This document shows, one piece after another, positions 18,235 through 25,453 of a stretch of DNA of 64,000 nt. The notes under the pieces are model-generated. The model saw only the letters and a list, made by a program, of their open reading frames with translations, was not told the origin of the DNA and did no database searches. Source of the DNA: RGIG529 sp050950425. GTDB lineage: Bacteria > Bacillota > Clostridia > Oscillospirales > Oscillospiraceae. Both the position numbers and the translations under genes were made by a program. The number at the start of each line of letters is the position of its first letter. The first letter of the stretch is position 1. The DNA is taken from NCBI GenBank assembly GCA_050950425.1, contig JBMNHO010000002.1, positions 1,178,001 to 1,242,000 of the forward strand. The letters are read 5' to 3'.

Positions 18235-18242
18235 CGCGCGCG

Positions 18243-18274
18243 AAACGCAAAGCTGCCGCGGCAGCTTTGCGTTT
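18243..18274. repeat. 32-nt perfect palindrome between aptamer and terminator
   Basis: AAACGCAAAGCTGCCG followed immediately by its exact reverse complement. It sits between the cobalamin aptamer and the terminator hairpin and may take part in switching. Confidence 0.75.
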
Positions 18275-18279
18275 ATCCC

Positions 18280-18480
18280 CCAAGCAGGTCTTCTGGCTTA
18301 TGCTCTGGAGCGTTTCTCCGGTGTGCGCCCTGCCTTCTCGGGTTGCCCCAATGACCGATTTTCATCGACGGACGGACACCATCAAGCACTTACAGCGGCG
18401 GGAACCGCACGGGTGTTTCACCCGTTTTCCTATCCTTCCCCCCGGGCCGAACGCCGGAGGAGACACTTGAGGGGTTCTGT
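18280..18480 (-). ncRNA. Cobalamin (B12) riboswitch aptamer
   Basis: The minus strand has the conserved B12-box features in order: GGAAAACGGGTGAAACACCC, GCGGTTCCCGCCGCTGTAAG, then AGCCAGAAGACCTGC about 100 nt later. These match the cobalamin aptamer consensus (GGTGAA, GCCCCCGCCACTGT, AGCCAGGAGACC). It precedes the ECF transporter genes, with hairpins between them able to act as expression platform. In this class, adenosyl- or methylcobalamin binding normally represses transport genes. Confidence 0.93.
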
Positions 18481-18494
18481 TTTTGATACAAATC

Positions 18495-18522
18495 ATTATA
18501 AAGGTTCCCCGTCAAAAGTCAA
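18495..18522 (-). promoter_or_regulatory. Promoter of the cobalamin riboswitch transcript
   Basis: Minus-strand TTGACT (18522-18517), 16-bp spacer, TATAAT (18500-18495). Transcription would start just before the aptamer. Confidence 0.75.
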
Positions 18523-18679
18523 GAGAAGGGCAGCGGGAGAGCAGCGCTTTGGACGCTCTAAGGGGGGCAACGAGTCGTGTTTTGCCGTGCTTTGTCAAAT
18601 CATTGTGTGCCACGGCGGAGGGAGAGAGGAAACGGTGTCGATTCATGACGACTTTTGGCAGATAGAATCAAATTTTGAT

Positions 18680-18720
18680 ATGTCAATTATATTGACATGT
18701 TTTTTGAAATGACGTATTAT
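18680..18720 (+). promoter_or_regulatory. Promoter with overlapping palindromic operator for the XRE gene
   Basis: TTGACA (18692-18697), 17-bp spacer, TATTAT (18715-18720). The palindrome ATGTCAA-TTATA-TTGACAT (18680-18698) covers the -35, a layout expected for an autorepressed regulator. Confidence 0.75.
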
Positions 18721-18789
18721 TATGACAGAAAGACGCAAGGAAACGGCGCCCCCGGAAACAGAAACGGAAGGGGAACAGTAAGTGCAGAA

Positions 18790-18999
18790 ATGGAGGAAAT
18801 GGAAGTGTTATTGACATTAAAAGCAGCCCGGGTCAACCGGCAGCTGACCCAAAGAGAGGCAGCCATGCAGCTGAGCATCAGCGAGCAGACGCTGAGCAAC
18901 TACGAACGGGCGGTCTCTTACCCTGATGTCCCCATGCTTCAAAAAATGGAGGCACTCTACGGCGTGGAATATCGGAACTTGGACTTCACGTTGCAATGA
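18790..18999 (+). CDS. Small XRE-family helix-turn-helix regulator
   Basis: A 69-residue protein, essentially a single HTH_3 domain: LKAARVNRQLTQREAAMQLSISEQTLSNYERAVSYP with the usual turn, then a short C-terminal helix. The frame is open upstream to 18697, but the promoter -10 ends at 18720, so the start must be later; the ATGs at 18790 and 18799 are the candidates. It probably binds the palindrome in its own promoter. It stands alone, ends at a terminator, and its other targets are unknown. Confidence 0.75.
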   Translation: MEEMEVLLTLKAARVNRQLTQREAAMQLSISEQTLSNYERAVSYPDVPMLQKMEALYGVEYRNLDFTLQ

Positions 19000-19073
19000 C
19001 AGCGCGGCGGCACGGCCGAGACGATACATAGCAAAGGGGCCGGAAGAAAAACCGAACAACAGCGAGCGGGGGC

Positions 19074-19116
19074 AAAAGAGAAGGCAGAAGCGCGGTGCGG
19101 CCTTCTCTTTTGTTTT
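19074..19116 (+). terminator. Terminator after the XRE gene
   Basis: Stem AAAAGAGAAGGC and its complement (19100-19111) around a 14-nt loop, followed by GTTTTG. From here to about 19245 is purine-rich with no gene. Confidence 0.7.
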
Positions 19117-19290
19117 GCGATTGATCAGAGAATGGAGCGAAGAAGCGGCGCAGAAAGGAAGGGGCGGCAGGGGGAGAAGCGGCGGCGAGAGGAAGGCGGC
19201 GGCGAGGAAACGAAGCCAAAGGCGGGCGGAAAAGAAGAAGGCCGCCCATATTCATAGAAAACCGGAGGAAACAGGCGCCGGTGGACAGGC

Positions 19291-19319
19291 TCATATTTCA
19301 CCTTGTTTTCGCATACTGT
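19291..19319 (+). promoter_or_regulatory. Sigma-E-like promoter of spoIIP
   Basis: TCATATT, 14-bp spacer, CATACTGT, close to the mother-cell sigma-E consensus (ATATT / CATACAAT). It ends 22 bp before the spoIIP start. In Bacillus spoIIP is transcribed by sigma-E, which supports the call. Confidence 0.6.
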
Positions 19320-19341
19320 GGGAAAGGAAGGTGGAGATGAG

Positions 19342-20550
19342 ATGCAGGAACGAATGAAAAAAGCTCCAAAGAAAAATCGGCGGAACGGACGCCGGCTGCG
19401 CCGCGTGGGGGCGCTGGCCATGGCGTTTTTCGTGATGACGGCGCTGTCTCAGACAACGGGCGGCGGCATCTTACGGCAGTTTCTGGGCAGCGCGCTGGAG
19501 AGCGGCGCCGTCTCCAAAGCGATTTTGGGCGTGGAGCTTGGCTATGTGCCGGAAGGGGCGCTGAGCGCGCGGCTGAACGCCTGGGAGGCGATGGTGCTTT
19601 CTCAGTCGGCTGTGCTTCGCGCGGGGGAAGCGGCGGCGGTTTCTTTGGAAGAGGAGGAGGAGCGGGCCGGGGCGGCGGGGCTTGGCCTGCCGGGGGCGGC
19701 GTCCCCCGCTCCGACAGAGGCGCAAACCCCCTCCCCCGTCCCCACGTCCAATGGAGAAATCAAGGCAAGAACGTTCCAGGCTATTTCATCCACCAGCTAT
19801 GACCAAGCGGACGGGGTTTACATCTTCAACCGCACCAGCCAGACGGTCAACGTGGCGGAGCTGTCGCAAACAAAGCCGGATCTGAAGCTGCAAAACGCGG
19901 AGGAGGGGCCGCAGGTTTTGATCGTCCACACCCACGGAAGCGAAGCGTACCACCCCGAAGGGGAGGACCAATACACGGCCACGGGAGACGCGCGCACCAC
20001 AGACGAAGCCCACAACGTGGTGCGGGTGGGGGACGAACTTCAAAAGGTGCTGGAGGAAGGCGGCATTTCCGTGATCCACGACAAGGTGCTTCACGATTAT
20101 CCCGCATACCGGGGGTCCTATGAGCGCTCCATCAAAACGGTGAACGCGTACTTGGAGAAGCACCCCACCATCCGAGTGGTATTTGACCTGCACCGGGATG
20201 CCCTGATGGGCTCCGACGGCACCATTTATAAGCCGGTGACCACCATAGACGGGGAGCAGGTTGCCCAAATTATGCTGGTCATGGGGAGCAACGACGGGGG
20301 CCTCTCTCACCCCAGTTGGAGGGAAAACGTGCGCTTTGCCATCTGGCTGCAAAAACGGATCAATGCCGAATATCCCACGCTGGCAAGGCCCATGTCCCTG
20401 CGCAGCTCCCGGTACAACCAGCAGCTGTCCACCGGGTCTTTGCTGATTGAGGTGGGCAGCCATGGAAACTCCCTCCAGGAGGCCCTGGGGGCCATTCGCC
20501 TGTTTGGCAAGTCTCTCGCCGGCCTTTTGAGAGAATGGGGCGCCGGATGA
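19342..20550 (+). CDS. spoIIP: Stage II sporulation protein P, engulfment amidase
   Basis: Membrane-anchored cell-wall amidase/endopeptidase that drives engulfment of the forespore with SpoIID and SpoIIM. 402 residues from the ATG at 19342 (GGTGGAGAT site). A positively charged N-terminus and one membrane segment (VGALAMAFFVMTAL) are followed by a Pro/Ala-rich linker and the catalytic domain with zinc-site motifs VHTHGSEAY, DLHRDA and LIEVGSHGN. All key His and Glu residues are present. It is preceded by a sigma-E-like promoter. Confidence 0.95.
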   Translation: MQERMKKAPKKNRRNGRRLRRVGALAMAFFVMTALSQTTGGGILRQFLGSALESGAVSKAILGVELGYVPEGALSARLNAWEAMVLSQSAVLRAGEAAAVSLEEEEERAGAAGLGLPGAASPAPTEAQTPSPVPTSNGEIKARTFQAISSTSYDQADGVYIFNRTSQTVNVAELSQTKPDLKLQNAEEGPQVLIVHTHGSEAYHPEGEDQYTATGDARTTDEAHNVVRVGDELQKVLEEGGISVIHDKVLHDYPAYRGSYERSIKTVNAYLEKHPTIRVVFDLHRDALMGSDGTIYKPVTTIDGEQVAQIMLVMGSNDGGLSHPSWRENVRFAIWLQKRINAEYPTLARPMSLRSSRYNQQLSTGSLLIEVGSHGNSLQEALGAIRLFGKSLAGLLREWGAG

Positions 20551-20558
20551 CAGAATGT

Positions 20559-20587
20559 TTGAATTCTCACGCGAAAGAGAGTATAAT
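20559..20587 (+). promoter_or_regulatory. Promoter of the PNPOx-fold/mrnC/rqcH group
   Basis: TTGAAT, 17-bp spacer, perfect TATAAT, ending 42 bp before the PNPOx-like start. Confidence 0.85.
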
Positions 20588-20629
20588 AATCCGGACGAAA
20601 CAAATGAAAAGCAAGCAGAGGAGGAGCGC

Positions 20630-21028
20630 ATGAACCGTATTTTGGATTTTTTGGAACAAAACCCCGTGTTTTATTTCACAACGGTGGAAGCGGGGGAGCC
20701 CCGGGTGCGTCCCTTTGGGTTTTATATGTCCTTTGAAGGAAAGCTGTATTTCGGCATGGGAAAGCAGAAGAAGTCCTATGCCCAGCTTGTTCAAAACCCA
20801 AACGTGGAGCTTTGCGTGGCGGATCCGACAGGCCGGTTTTTGCGGGTGCGGGGCGTCGCCGTGTTTGACGAGCGGCCCGAGGTGCGAAACAGGGCGTTTG
20901 AAACCATGCCGAGGCTGAAAGCCCTTTATAATGACGAAACCGGCCATGTGCTGGCTCCGTTTTATCTGACGGACGGAGAGGCGGAGTTTGCCGATCTCAA
21001 AGGAAATTTTGAGCAGTTTACATTCTAA
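20630..21028 (+). CDS. Pyridoxamine 5'-phosphate oxidase-fold protein
   Basis: A 132-residue flavin-binding split-barrel protein. ATG at 20630 is chosen because of its GAGGAGGAGC site and the promoter just upstream. The pattern GEPRVRPFGFYMSFEGKLYFGMGKQKKSYAQL followed by NPNVELCVAD is typical of the PNPOx-like family common in anaerobes, where members bind FMN or F420 or act on heme. Actual substrate unknown; it is not the vitamin B6 enzyme itself. It may share a transcript with mrnC. Confidence 0.8.
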   Translation: MNRILDFLEQNPVFYFTTVEAGEPRVRPFGFYMSFEGKLYFGMGKQKKSYAQLVQNPNVELCVADPTGRFLRVRGVAVFDERPEVRNRAFETMPRLKALYNDETGHVLAPFYLTDGEAEFADLKGNFEQFTF

Positions 21029-21057
21029 AAAAGAAATGAACCGAAGAAGAGGAAACG

Positions 21058-21486
21058 ATGGATTATTTTCAACTACAATTGGACCGAACCGCTCTTTTGG
21101 GGATGAGCAACCTGGCCCTGGCCCATTTGGGGGACGCCGTTTATGAACTGATGGTGCGCAGCCGCCTTTGCGTGGAGGGGGTGCCCACCTCGAAAAAGCT
21201 GCACCAGGCCACAGTGTCTTATGTGGCTGCCCCGGCCCAGGCGAAGGCGGCCGCGCGGATACTGCCCCTTTTGACAGAGGAAGAGGCCGACGTGTTCCGC
21301 AGAGGGCGCAACGCCCACTTTGCGACGGTGCCCCAGCACGCCACAAGAGAGGAATACCGAACCGCGACGGCCGTAGAGGCCCTGTTCGGCTGGCTTTATT
21401 TGCAGGGCCGGCGGGACAGGCTCTGTACCCTGTTTGACCAAATGATGGGCGAAGGGGAAGAAAAGGGGGCGGCGCAATGCCCTTAG
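21058..21486 (+). CDS. mrnC: Mini-ribonuclease III
   Basis: A 142-residue RNase III catalytic domain without the double-stranded-RNA-binding domain, the hallmark of Mini-III, which matures 23S rRNA in Firmicutes. LAHLGDAVYELMVR carries the catalytic Asp/Glu signature and TATAVEALFGWLYLQG the second acidic motif. Start ATG follows AAGAGGAAACG. It overlaps rqcH by 10 bp, so translation is probably coupled. Confidence 0.93.
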   Translation: MDYFQLQLDRTALLGMSNLALAHLGDAVYELMVRSRLCVEGVPTSKKLHQATVSYVAAPAQAKAAARILPLLTEEEADVFRRGRNAHFATVPQHATREEYRTATAVEALFGWLYLQGRRDRLCTLFDQMMGEGEEKGAAQCP

Positions 21487-23246
21487 ACGCTGTTTGCCTG
21501 GGCGCCGTGGTGGCGGAGCTGTCCCGGGAGATTTTGGGCGCGCGGATCGATAAAATCTACCAGCCCGGGGGGGAGGAGATCGTTCTTCTGCTCCGGGGCA
21601 AAGAGGGGAGCGGCCGCCTGCTGCTTTCCGGGAACCCGGCAAGACCCCGGATTCAGATGACGAATCTGGCGCTGGAAAACCCCAAAACCCCGCCCATGTT
21701 CTGCATGCTGCTGCGCAAGCATCTTCTGGGCGGGCGCATTTGCGGCCTTGTCCAGCCGCCCATGGAGCGGGTGGTGGACATCGCCATAGAAGCCATGGAC
21801 GAGATGGGGGAATACCAGGAAAAGCATCTGATTTTAGAGGCCATGGGCCGGCACTCCAACTTGATTTTGGTCCATGGCGACGGGCGGATTGCAGACTGTC
21901 TGCGTCGGGTGGACATAGAGATGTCCCCCAAGCGGCAGGTGCTGCCCGGGCTTTATTACCGCCTGCCCCCCGCCCAGGAAAAGCAAAACCCCCTAGAGAT
22001 GACAGAGCAGGCGCTGGCAGAAGCGCTGGATCGAGCGCCGGGGGAGCAAAAGGCGGCGGACGCGCTGCTGTCGTCCTTTGGCGGTCTGTCCCCGTTTTTG
22101 TGCCGGGAGGTGGCGTATCGCGCCGGGGGAGACGTGGACGTCCGCCTGTGCCAGGTGGATCGCCAAGGCCTTTTGGCGGCCCTGACCCAGCTTTTGGACC
22201 AAGTGAAGCAAGGGGCGTTTACCCCTTGTATGCTCCTGCTGGACGGGCAGCCGAAAGAGTTTACCTGCATTCGCCCCCGGCAGTACGAGGGGTATCTCAC
22301 TCTGCGGGAGGAGAGCAGCTTTTCCGCCCTGCTGGATTCGTTTTACGCCCTGCGGGAAGCAAGAGAGCGGATCGCCTCGAAAAGCGGCGACCTGCGAAGA
22401 GGCGCCGCCTCCGCCCGGGAGCGGGCCATGCGCAAGGTGGCCGCCCAGAAAAAAGAGCTGGCGGAGGCCGCGGAGCGGGACACCTATCGCGTGTGGGGCG
22501 ATTTGATCACGTCCAGTCTGCATCAGATCAAAAAGGGAGCGCCCTCTTTTGTCACGGCGGATTATTATCAGGAGACCTGCCCCGACGTCAAAATCCCATT
22601 GGACCCGCTTTTGACGCCCCAGCAAAATGCCGCCCGGTACTACAAACGGTACCAAAAGGCAAAAACCGCCGCCCAGGTGCTGACGGAGCAGATCCGGCGG
22701 GGCGAGGCGGACGTGGTGTATTTGGACAGCGTGCTGGAAGCGCTGTCGAAAGCGGAGAAAGAGCAGGATTTGCAGGAGATTCGGGAAGAGCTTCTGGAAG
22801 GGGGCTACCTCAAGCGAAAGGGCAAACCGGGGAAGGCGAAAGAAAAAAAGCCGGCTCCGGGGCAGCCTCTGTCCTTTGTGTCCTCTGCCGGGCGTCCCAT
22901 TCTGGTGGGGAAAAACAACACGCAGAACGATCAATTGACGCTGAAAACCGCGTTTAAAAGCGACTTGTGGTTTCACGTCCAGAAGCGGCCCGGCTCCCAC
23001 GTGATTTTGCAGTGTGAGGGACAGCCGCCGGACGAGGGGAGCATTTTGGAAGCGGCTCTTCTCGCGGCCTATTTCTCCAGCGCCCAGGAGGGGGAGAATG
23101 TCCCCGTGGACTACACCCAGGTGCGACATGTGAAAAAGCCGAAAGGCGCCCGCCCGGGGATGGTGATTTACGAAACGTACCAAACGTTGTACGTCACGCC
23201 GGACCCGGCCCTTCCGGATGCGCTTGGAGCGGAAAAGAGGAAATGA
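21477..23246 (+). CDS. rqcH: NFACT ribosome-quality-control factor RqcH (fibronectin-binding-like)
   Basis: 589 residues with the NFACT layout: N-terminal NFACT-N (MPLDAVCLGAVVAEL to about 200), helical middle with coiled-coil (about 280-430), and NFACT-R near the C-terminus (SSAGRPILVGKNNTQNDQLT, DLWFHVQKRPGSHVIL, DYTQVRHVKKPKGARPG). RqcH binds obstructed 50S subunits and adds C-terminal alanine tails to stalled chains. Older annotation calls it fibronectin-binding protein. Start overlaps the end of mrnC. Confidence 0.94.
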   Translation: MPLDAVCLGAVVAELSREILGARIDKIYQPGGEEIVLLLRGKEGSGRLLLSGNPARPRIQMTNLALENPKTPPMFCMLLRKHLLGGRICGLVQPPMERVVDIAIEAMDEMGEYQEKHLILEAMGRHSNLILVHGDGRIADCLRRVDIEMSPKRQVLPGLYYRLPPAQEKQNPLEMTEQALAEALDRAPGEQKAADALLSSFGGLSPFLCREVAYRAGGDVDVRLCQVDRQGLLAALTQLLDQVKQGAFTPCMLLLDGQPKEFTCIRPRQYEGYLTLREESSFSALLDSFYALREARERIASKSGDLRRGAASARERAMRKVAAQKKELAEAAERDTYRVWGDLITSSLHQIKKGAPSFVTADYYQETCPDVKIPLDPLLTPQQNAARYYKRYQKAKTAAQVLTEQIRRGEADVVYLDSVLEALSKAEKEQDLQEIREELLEGGYLKRKGKPGKAKEKKPAPGQPLSFVSSAGRPILVGKNNTQNDQLTLKTAFKSDLWFHVQKRPGSHVILQCEGQPPDEGSILEAALLAAYFSSAQEGENVPVDYTQVRHVKKPKGARPGMVIYETYQTLYVTPDPALPDALGAEKRK

Positions 23247-23250
23247 AGCC

Positions 23251-23616
23251 ATGGTAGAGTGCTTATTTGTGGGAGCCGGGGGCTTTTTGGGCTCTGTTTT
23301 TCGGTATTTGTGCGGCCTGATCCCCTTGGCCGGGAGCTTCCCTCTGGTGACGCTGCTGATCAACTTGACAGGATCCATGCTGATCGGCCTGGTCGCCGGG
23401 GTGGCGGGGCCGTGGATGCCGCCCCGCTTGCTCTTGTTCCTCAAAACCGGCGTGTGCGGCGGGTTTACCACGTTTTCCACCTTTTCTCTGGAGACATTTC
23501 ATTTGTTTGGCGAAGGGAAGCCCGTGGTCGCCGGGCTGTATGCCGTACTCAGTGTTTTGCTGTGCCTGCTTGGGGTTTTGGCGGGCGACTTGATCGGTCG
23601 GGCCGTTGCGGCATAA
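23251..23616 (+). CDS. crcB: Fluoride exporter CrcB/Fluc
   Basis: A 121-residue membrane protein with four hydrophobic segments and the Fluc signatures GGFLGSVFRY near the N-terminus and GGFTTFSTFSLE in the third segment, which line the fluoride pore and central sodium site. Start ATG at 23251 follows AAGAGGAAAT and sits 4 bp after rqcH. It is a single gene, so probably a homodimer. No fluoride riboswitch is visible in front of it. Confidence 0.93.
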   Translation: MVECLFVGAGGFLGSVFRYLCGLIPLAGSFPLVTLLINLTGSMLIGLVAGVAGPWMPPRLLLFLKTGVCGGFTTFSTFSLETFHLFGEGKPVVAGLYAVLSVLLCLLGVLAGDLIGRAVAA

Positions 23617-23690
23617 AGGCCCCCGCTGGAAGGGCCTTTTTGGAACAAAAAAACTGCCGCGGCGTTTGCCTGCGGCAGTTTTTAGTTTTA
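23614..23690. terminator. Two terminator hairpins between convergent crcB and gap
   Basis: First, AAAGGCCC with GGGCCTTTTT (plus strand, after crcB). Second, AAACTGCCGC with GCGGCAGTTTTT (23647-23684), which is flanked by A- and T-runs and so can serve both strands. Confidence 0.85.
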
Positions 23691-23710
23691 CATGTTGATA
23701 ACAGCGGCGT

Positions 23711-24724
23711 TTATTTTTCGTGATCCACTTTGTGCATGTGGACAACCAGATCCACCATTTTGCTGGCGTAGCCCATCTCATTGTCATACCAGGCGACGAG
23801 CTTCACAAAGGTGTCGGACAGGGCGATGCCGGAGGAAGCGTCAAACACGCAGGTGCGCTCATCGCCGATAAAATCGGAGGAAACCAGAGGCTCTTCGGTG
23901 TACCCCATGATGCCCTTCATCTCGTTGTCGCAGGCCTTGCGGATGGCGGCGCAGATCGCTTCATAAGACGTGGGCTTTTCCAGCCGAACGGTTAAATCCA
24001 CCACGGAGACGTCCAGCGTGGGCACCCGGAAGGACATGCCGGTGAGCTTTCCCTTCAGGCTGGGGATCACCTTTGAAACGGCCTTGGCAGCGCCGGTGGT
24101 GGAAGGGATGATGTTGCCGGAAGCGGCTCTGCCGGCCCGCCAGTCCCGCTTGGAAGACCCGTCAACGGACTTTTGGGTGGCAGTGATGGAGTGAATCGTG
24201 GTCATCAGCCCTTCGGCAATGCCAAAGTTGTCATGGATGACTTTGGCCAAGGGCGCCAGGCAGTTGGTGGTGCAGGAGGCGCTGGAGATCACGTCCATGG
24301 AGGTGGTGTAGGTGTCTTCGTTGACGCCCATGACAAACATCGGCGCGTCGGCGGAAGGGGCGGAGATCAAAACTTTTTTCGCGCCGCCTTTGAGGTGCAG
24401 AGAGGCGTCGGCCAGCTTTGTAAACTTACCGGTACACTCAATGACATACTCCACGCCGTACTTGGCCCAATCCAGGTTGGCGGGGTCCGGCTCATGGACA
24501 ATGGGGATTTTTTTCCCGTTGACGATGACGCCGTCTTCCACGTGGGTAACTTCCCCGTTGAATCGGCCGTGGACGCTGTCGTACCGCAGCAAATACGCCA
24601 GATATTCCGGCACCGTGTTGGGGTTATTGATGCAAACAAATTCAATATCCTCGCGGTTGATGCCCGCGCGGAACACCAGACGGCCGATGCGCCCGAACCC
24701 GTTGATGCCTACTTTAATACTCAT
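23711..24724 (-). CDS. gap: Glyceraldehyde-3-phosphate dehydrogenase, type I
   Basis: Glycolytic NAD-dependent oxidation of glyceraldehyde 3-phosphate. 337 residues, full family length: Rossmann motif INGFGRIGRLVFRA at 7-20, catalytic Cys151 in SSASCTTNCLAPL, and WYDNEMGYASK near the C-terminus. Start ATG follows ATGGAGGT. It is monocistronic, divergent from desulfoferrodoxin, with a TATAAT at 24769-24764. Confidence 0.98.
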   Translation of the reverse strand: MSIKVGINGFGRIGRLVFRAGINREDIEFVCINNPNTVPEYLAYLLRYDSVHGRFNGEVTHVEDGVIVNGKKIPIVHEPDPANLDWAKYGVEYVIECTGKFTKLADASLHLKGGAKKVLISAPSADAPMFVMGVNEDTYTTSMDVISSASCTTNCLAPLAKVIHDNFGIAEGLMTTIHSITATQKSVDGSSKRDWRAGRAASGNIIPSTTGAAKAVSKVIPSLKGKLTGMSFRVPTLDVSVVDLTVRLEKPTSYEAICAAIRKACDNEMKGIMGYTEEPLVSSDFIGDERTCVFDASSGIALSDTFVKLVAWYDNEMGYASKMVDLVVHMHKVDHEK

Positions 24725-24763
24725 TGTGATTTACCTCCATCGTTATTTCTTCACTGGTTCCCT

Positions 24764-24769
24764 ATTATA
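24764..24769 (-). promoter_or_regulatory. -10 element of the gap promoter
   Basis: Perfect minus-strand TATAAT 40 bp before gap. The -35 (TTTTAA, 17 bp upstream) is weak. Confidence 0.55.
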
Positions 24770-24852
24770 TACCAAACAATTTGAATTTAAAAGTCTTTTC
24801 ATCGTATATTTTCCGCCAAAAACCGAAAAATACTCGCAAGATTCCGCAATTT

Positions 24853-24867
24853 TGTGATTGGATCACA
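24853..24867. promoter_or_regulatory. Palindromic operator candidate upstream of desulfoferrodoxin
   Basis: TGTGAT-TGG-ATCACA, a perfect 6-bp inverted repeat. It lies where the desulfoferrodoxin -35 should be (extended -10 TGGTATCAT at 24886-24894). It resembles CRP/FNR or Rex half-sites, but the spacing is not standard for either, so the regulator is unknown. Confidence 0.5.
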
Positions 24868-24926
24868 GAAAAAACAAAATAAGAATGGTATCATCTAAGA
24901 CAAATCAATAGAAAGGGGTTTTTGAA

Positions 24927-25310
24927 ATGAGTCAGGGAGAAAAATTTTACCTATGTAAGCACTGTCATAAAATCATCGGAATCGTGCAGGAATCCCCTGT
25001 AGATACAATTTGCTGCGGAGAGCCCATGCAGCTTCTCGTTCCCAACACCGTGGAAGCGTCCAACGAAAAGCATCTGCCGGATGTGACCGTGGAAGGAAAC
25101 GTGGTCAAGGTCAAGGTGGGAAGCGTGGAGCATCCCATGGTGCCGGAACACTTCATTCCGTGGATCTACATGGAAACCAAGGCAGGCGGGCAGAGAAAAA
25201 ACCTGAAACCCGGAGACAAGCCCGAGGTTGTGTTTGCTCTGCAGGACGACGAGGCGGTTGCTGTTTACGCATATTGCAATCTCCACGGCCTTTGGAAAAC
25301 GGCTTTGTAA
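24927..25310 (+). CDS. dfx: Desulfoferrodoxin (superoxide reductase)
   Basis: Reduces superoxide to hydrogen peroxide without making oxygen. 127 residues: N-terminal desulforedoxin-like iron site (YLCKHC, then TICCGEPM, giving four Cys) and C-terminal active-site domain with ligands HPMVPEHFIPWIY and YCNLHGLW, where His and Cys bind the reactive iron. It works with the rubrerythrin/rubredoxin proteins at 4-6 kb as the anaerobe oxygen defence. Start follows AGAAAGGGGT. Confidence 0.95.
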   Translation: MSQGEKFYLCKHCHKIIGIVQESPVDTICCGEPMQLLVPNTVEASNEKHLPDVTVEGNVVKVKVGSVEHPMVPEHFIPWIYMETKAGGQRKNLKPGDKPEVVFALQDDEAVAVYAYCNLHGLWKTAL

Positions 25311-25330
25311 GTTACATCATTTGGTTTTTC

Positions 25331-25366
25331 AATACGCCGGCGGCTTTGCCCGCCGGCGTATTTTTT
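25331..25366 (+). terminator. Terminator after desulfoferrodoxin
   Basis: Stem AATACGCCGGCGG and complement with a 6-nt loop, followed by six T. Confidence 0.9.
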
Positions 25367-25383
25367 GAGCCGCCGCGGATCGG

Positions 25384-25412
25384 TTGACAGGAGCGGGGGA
25401 AACGAGTACACT
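25384..25412 (+). promoter_or_regulatory. Promoter of asnA
   Basis: TTGACA, 17-bp spacer, TACACT, 42 bp before the asnA start. Confidence 0.7.
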
Positions 25413-25453
25413 ATCTCATTAGACAGCCACAGAAATTGGGAGGAGCGACAACG

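Noticed and set aside
18697..18789. N-terminal extension of the XRE protein
   Set aside because: The segment contains the spacer and -10 of its own promoter, so it is upstream of the transcription start.
21993..23480. A 495-codon minus-strand frame opposite rqcH, and a 405-codon plus-strand frame within it (21740-22957)
   Set aside because: Both are shadows of rqcH, whose NFACT motifs are unmistakable in the third frame.
23614..23690. Fluoride riboswitch near crcB
   Set aside because: The sequence upstream of crcB is the end of rqcH, and the hairpins downstream are ordinary terminators.
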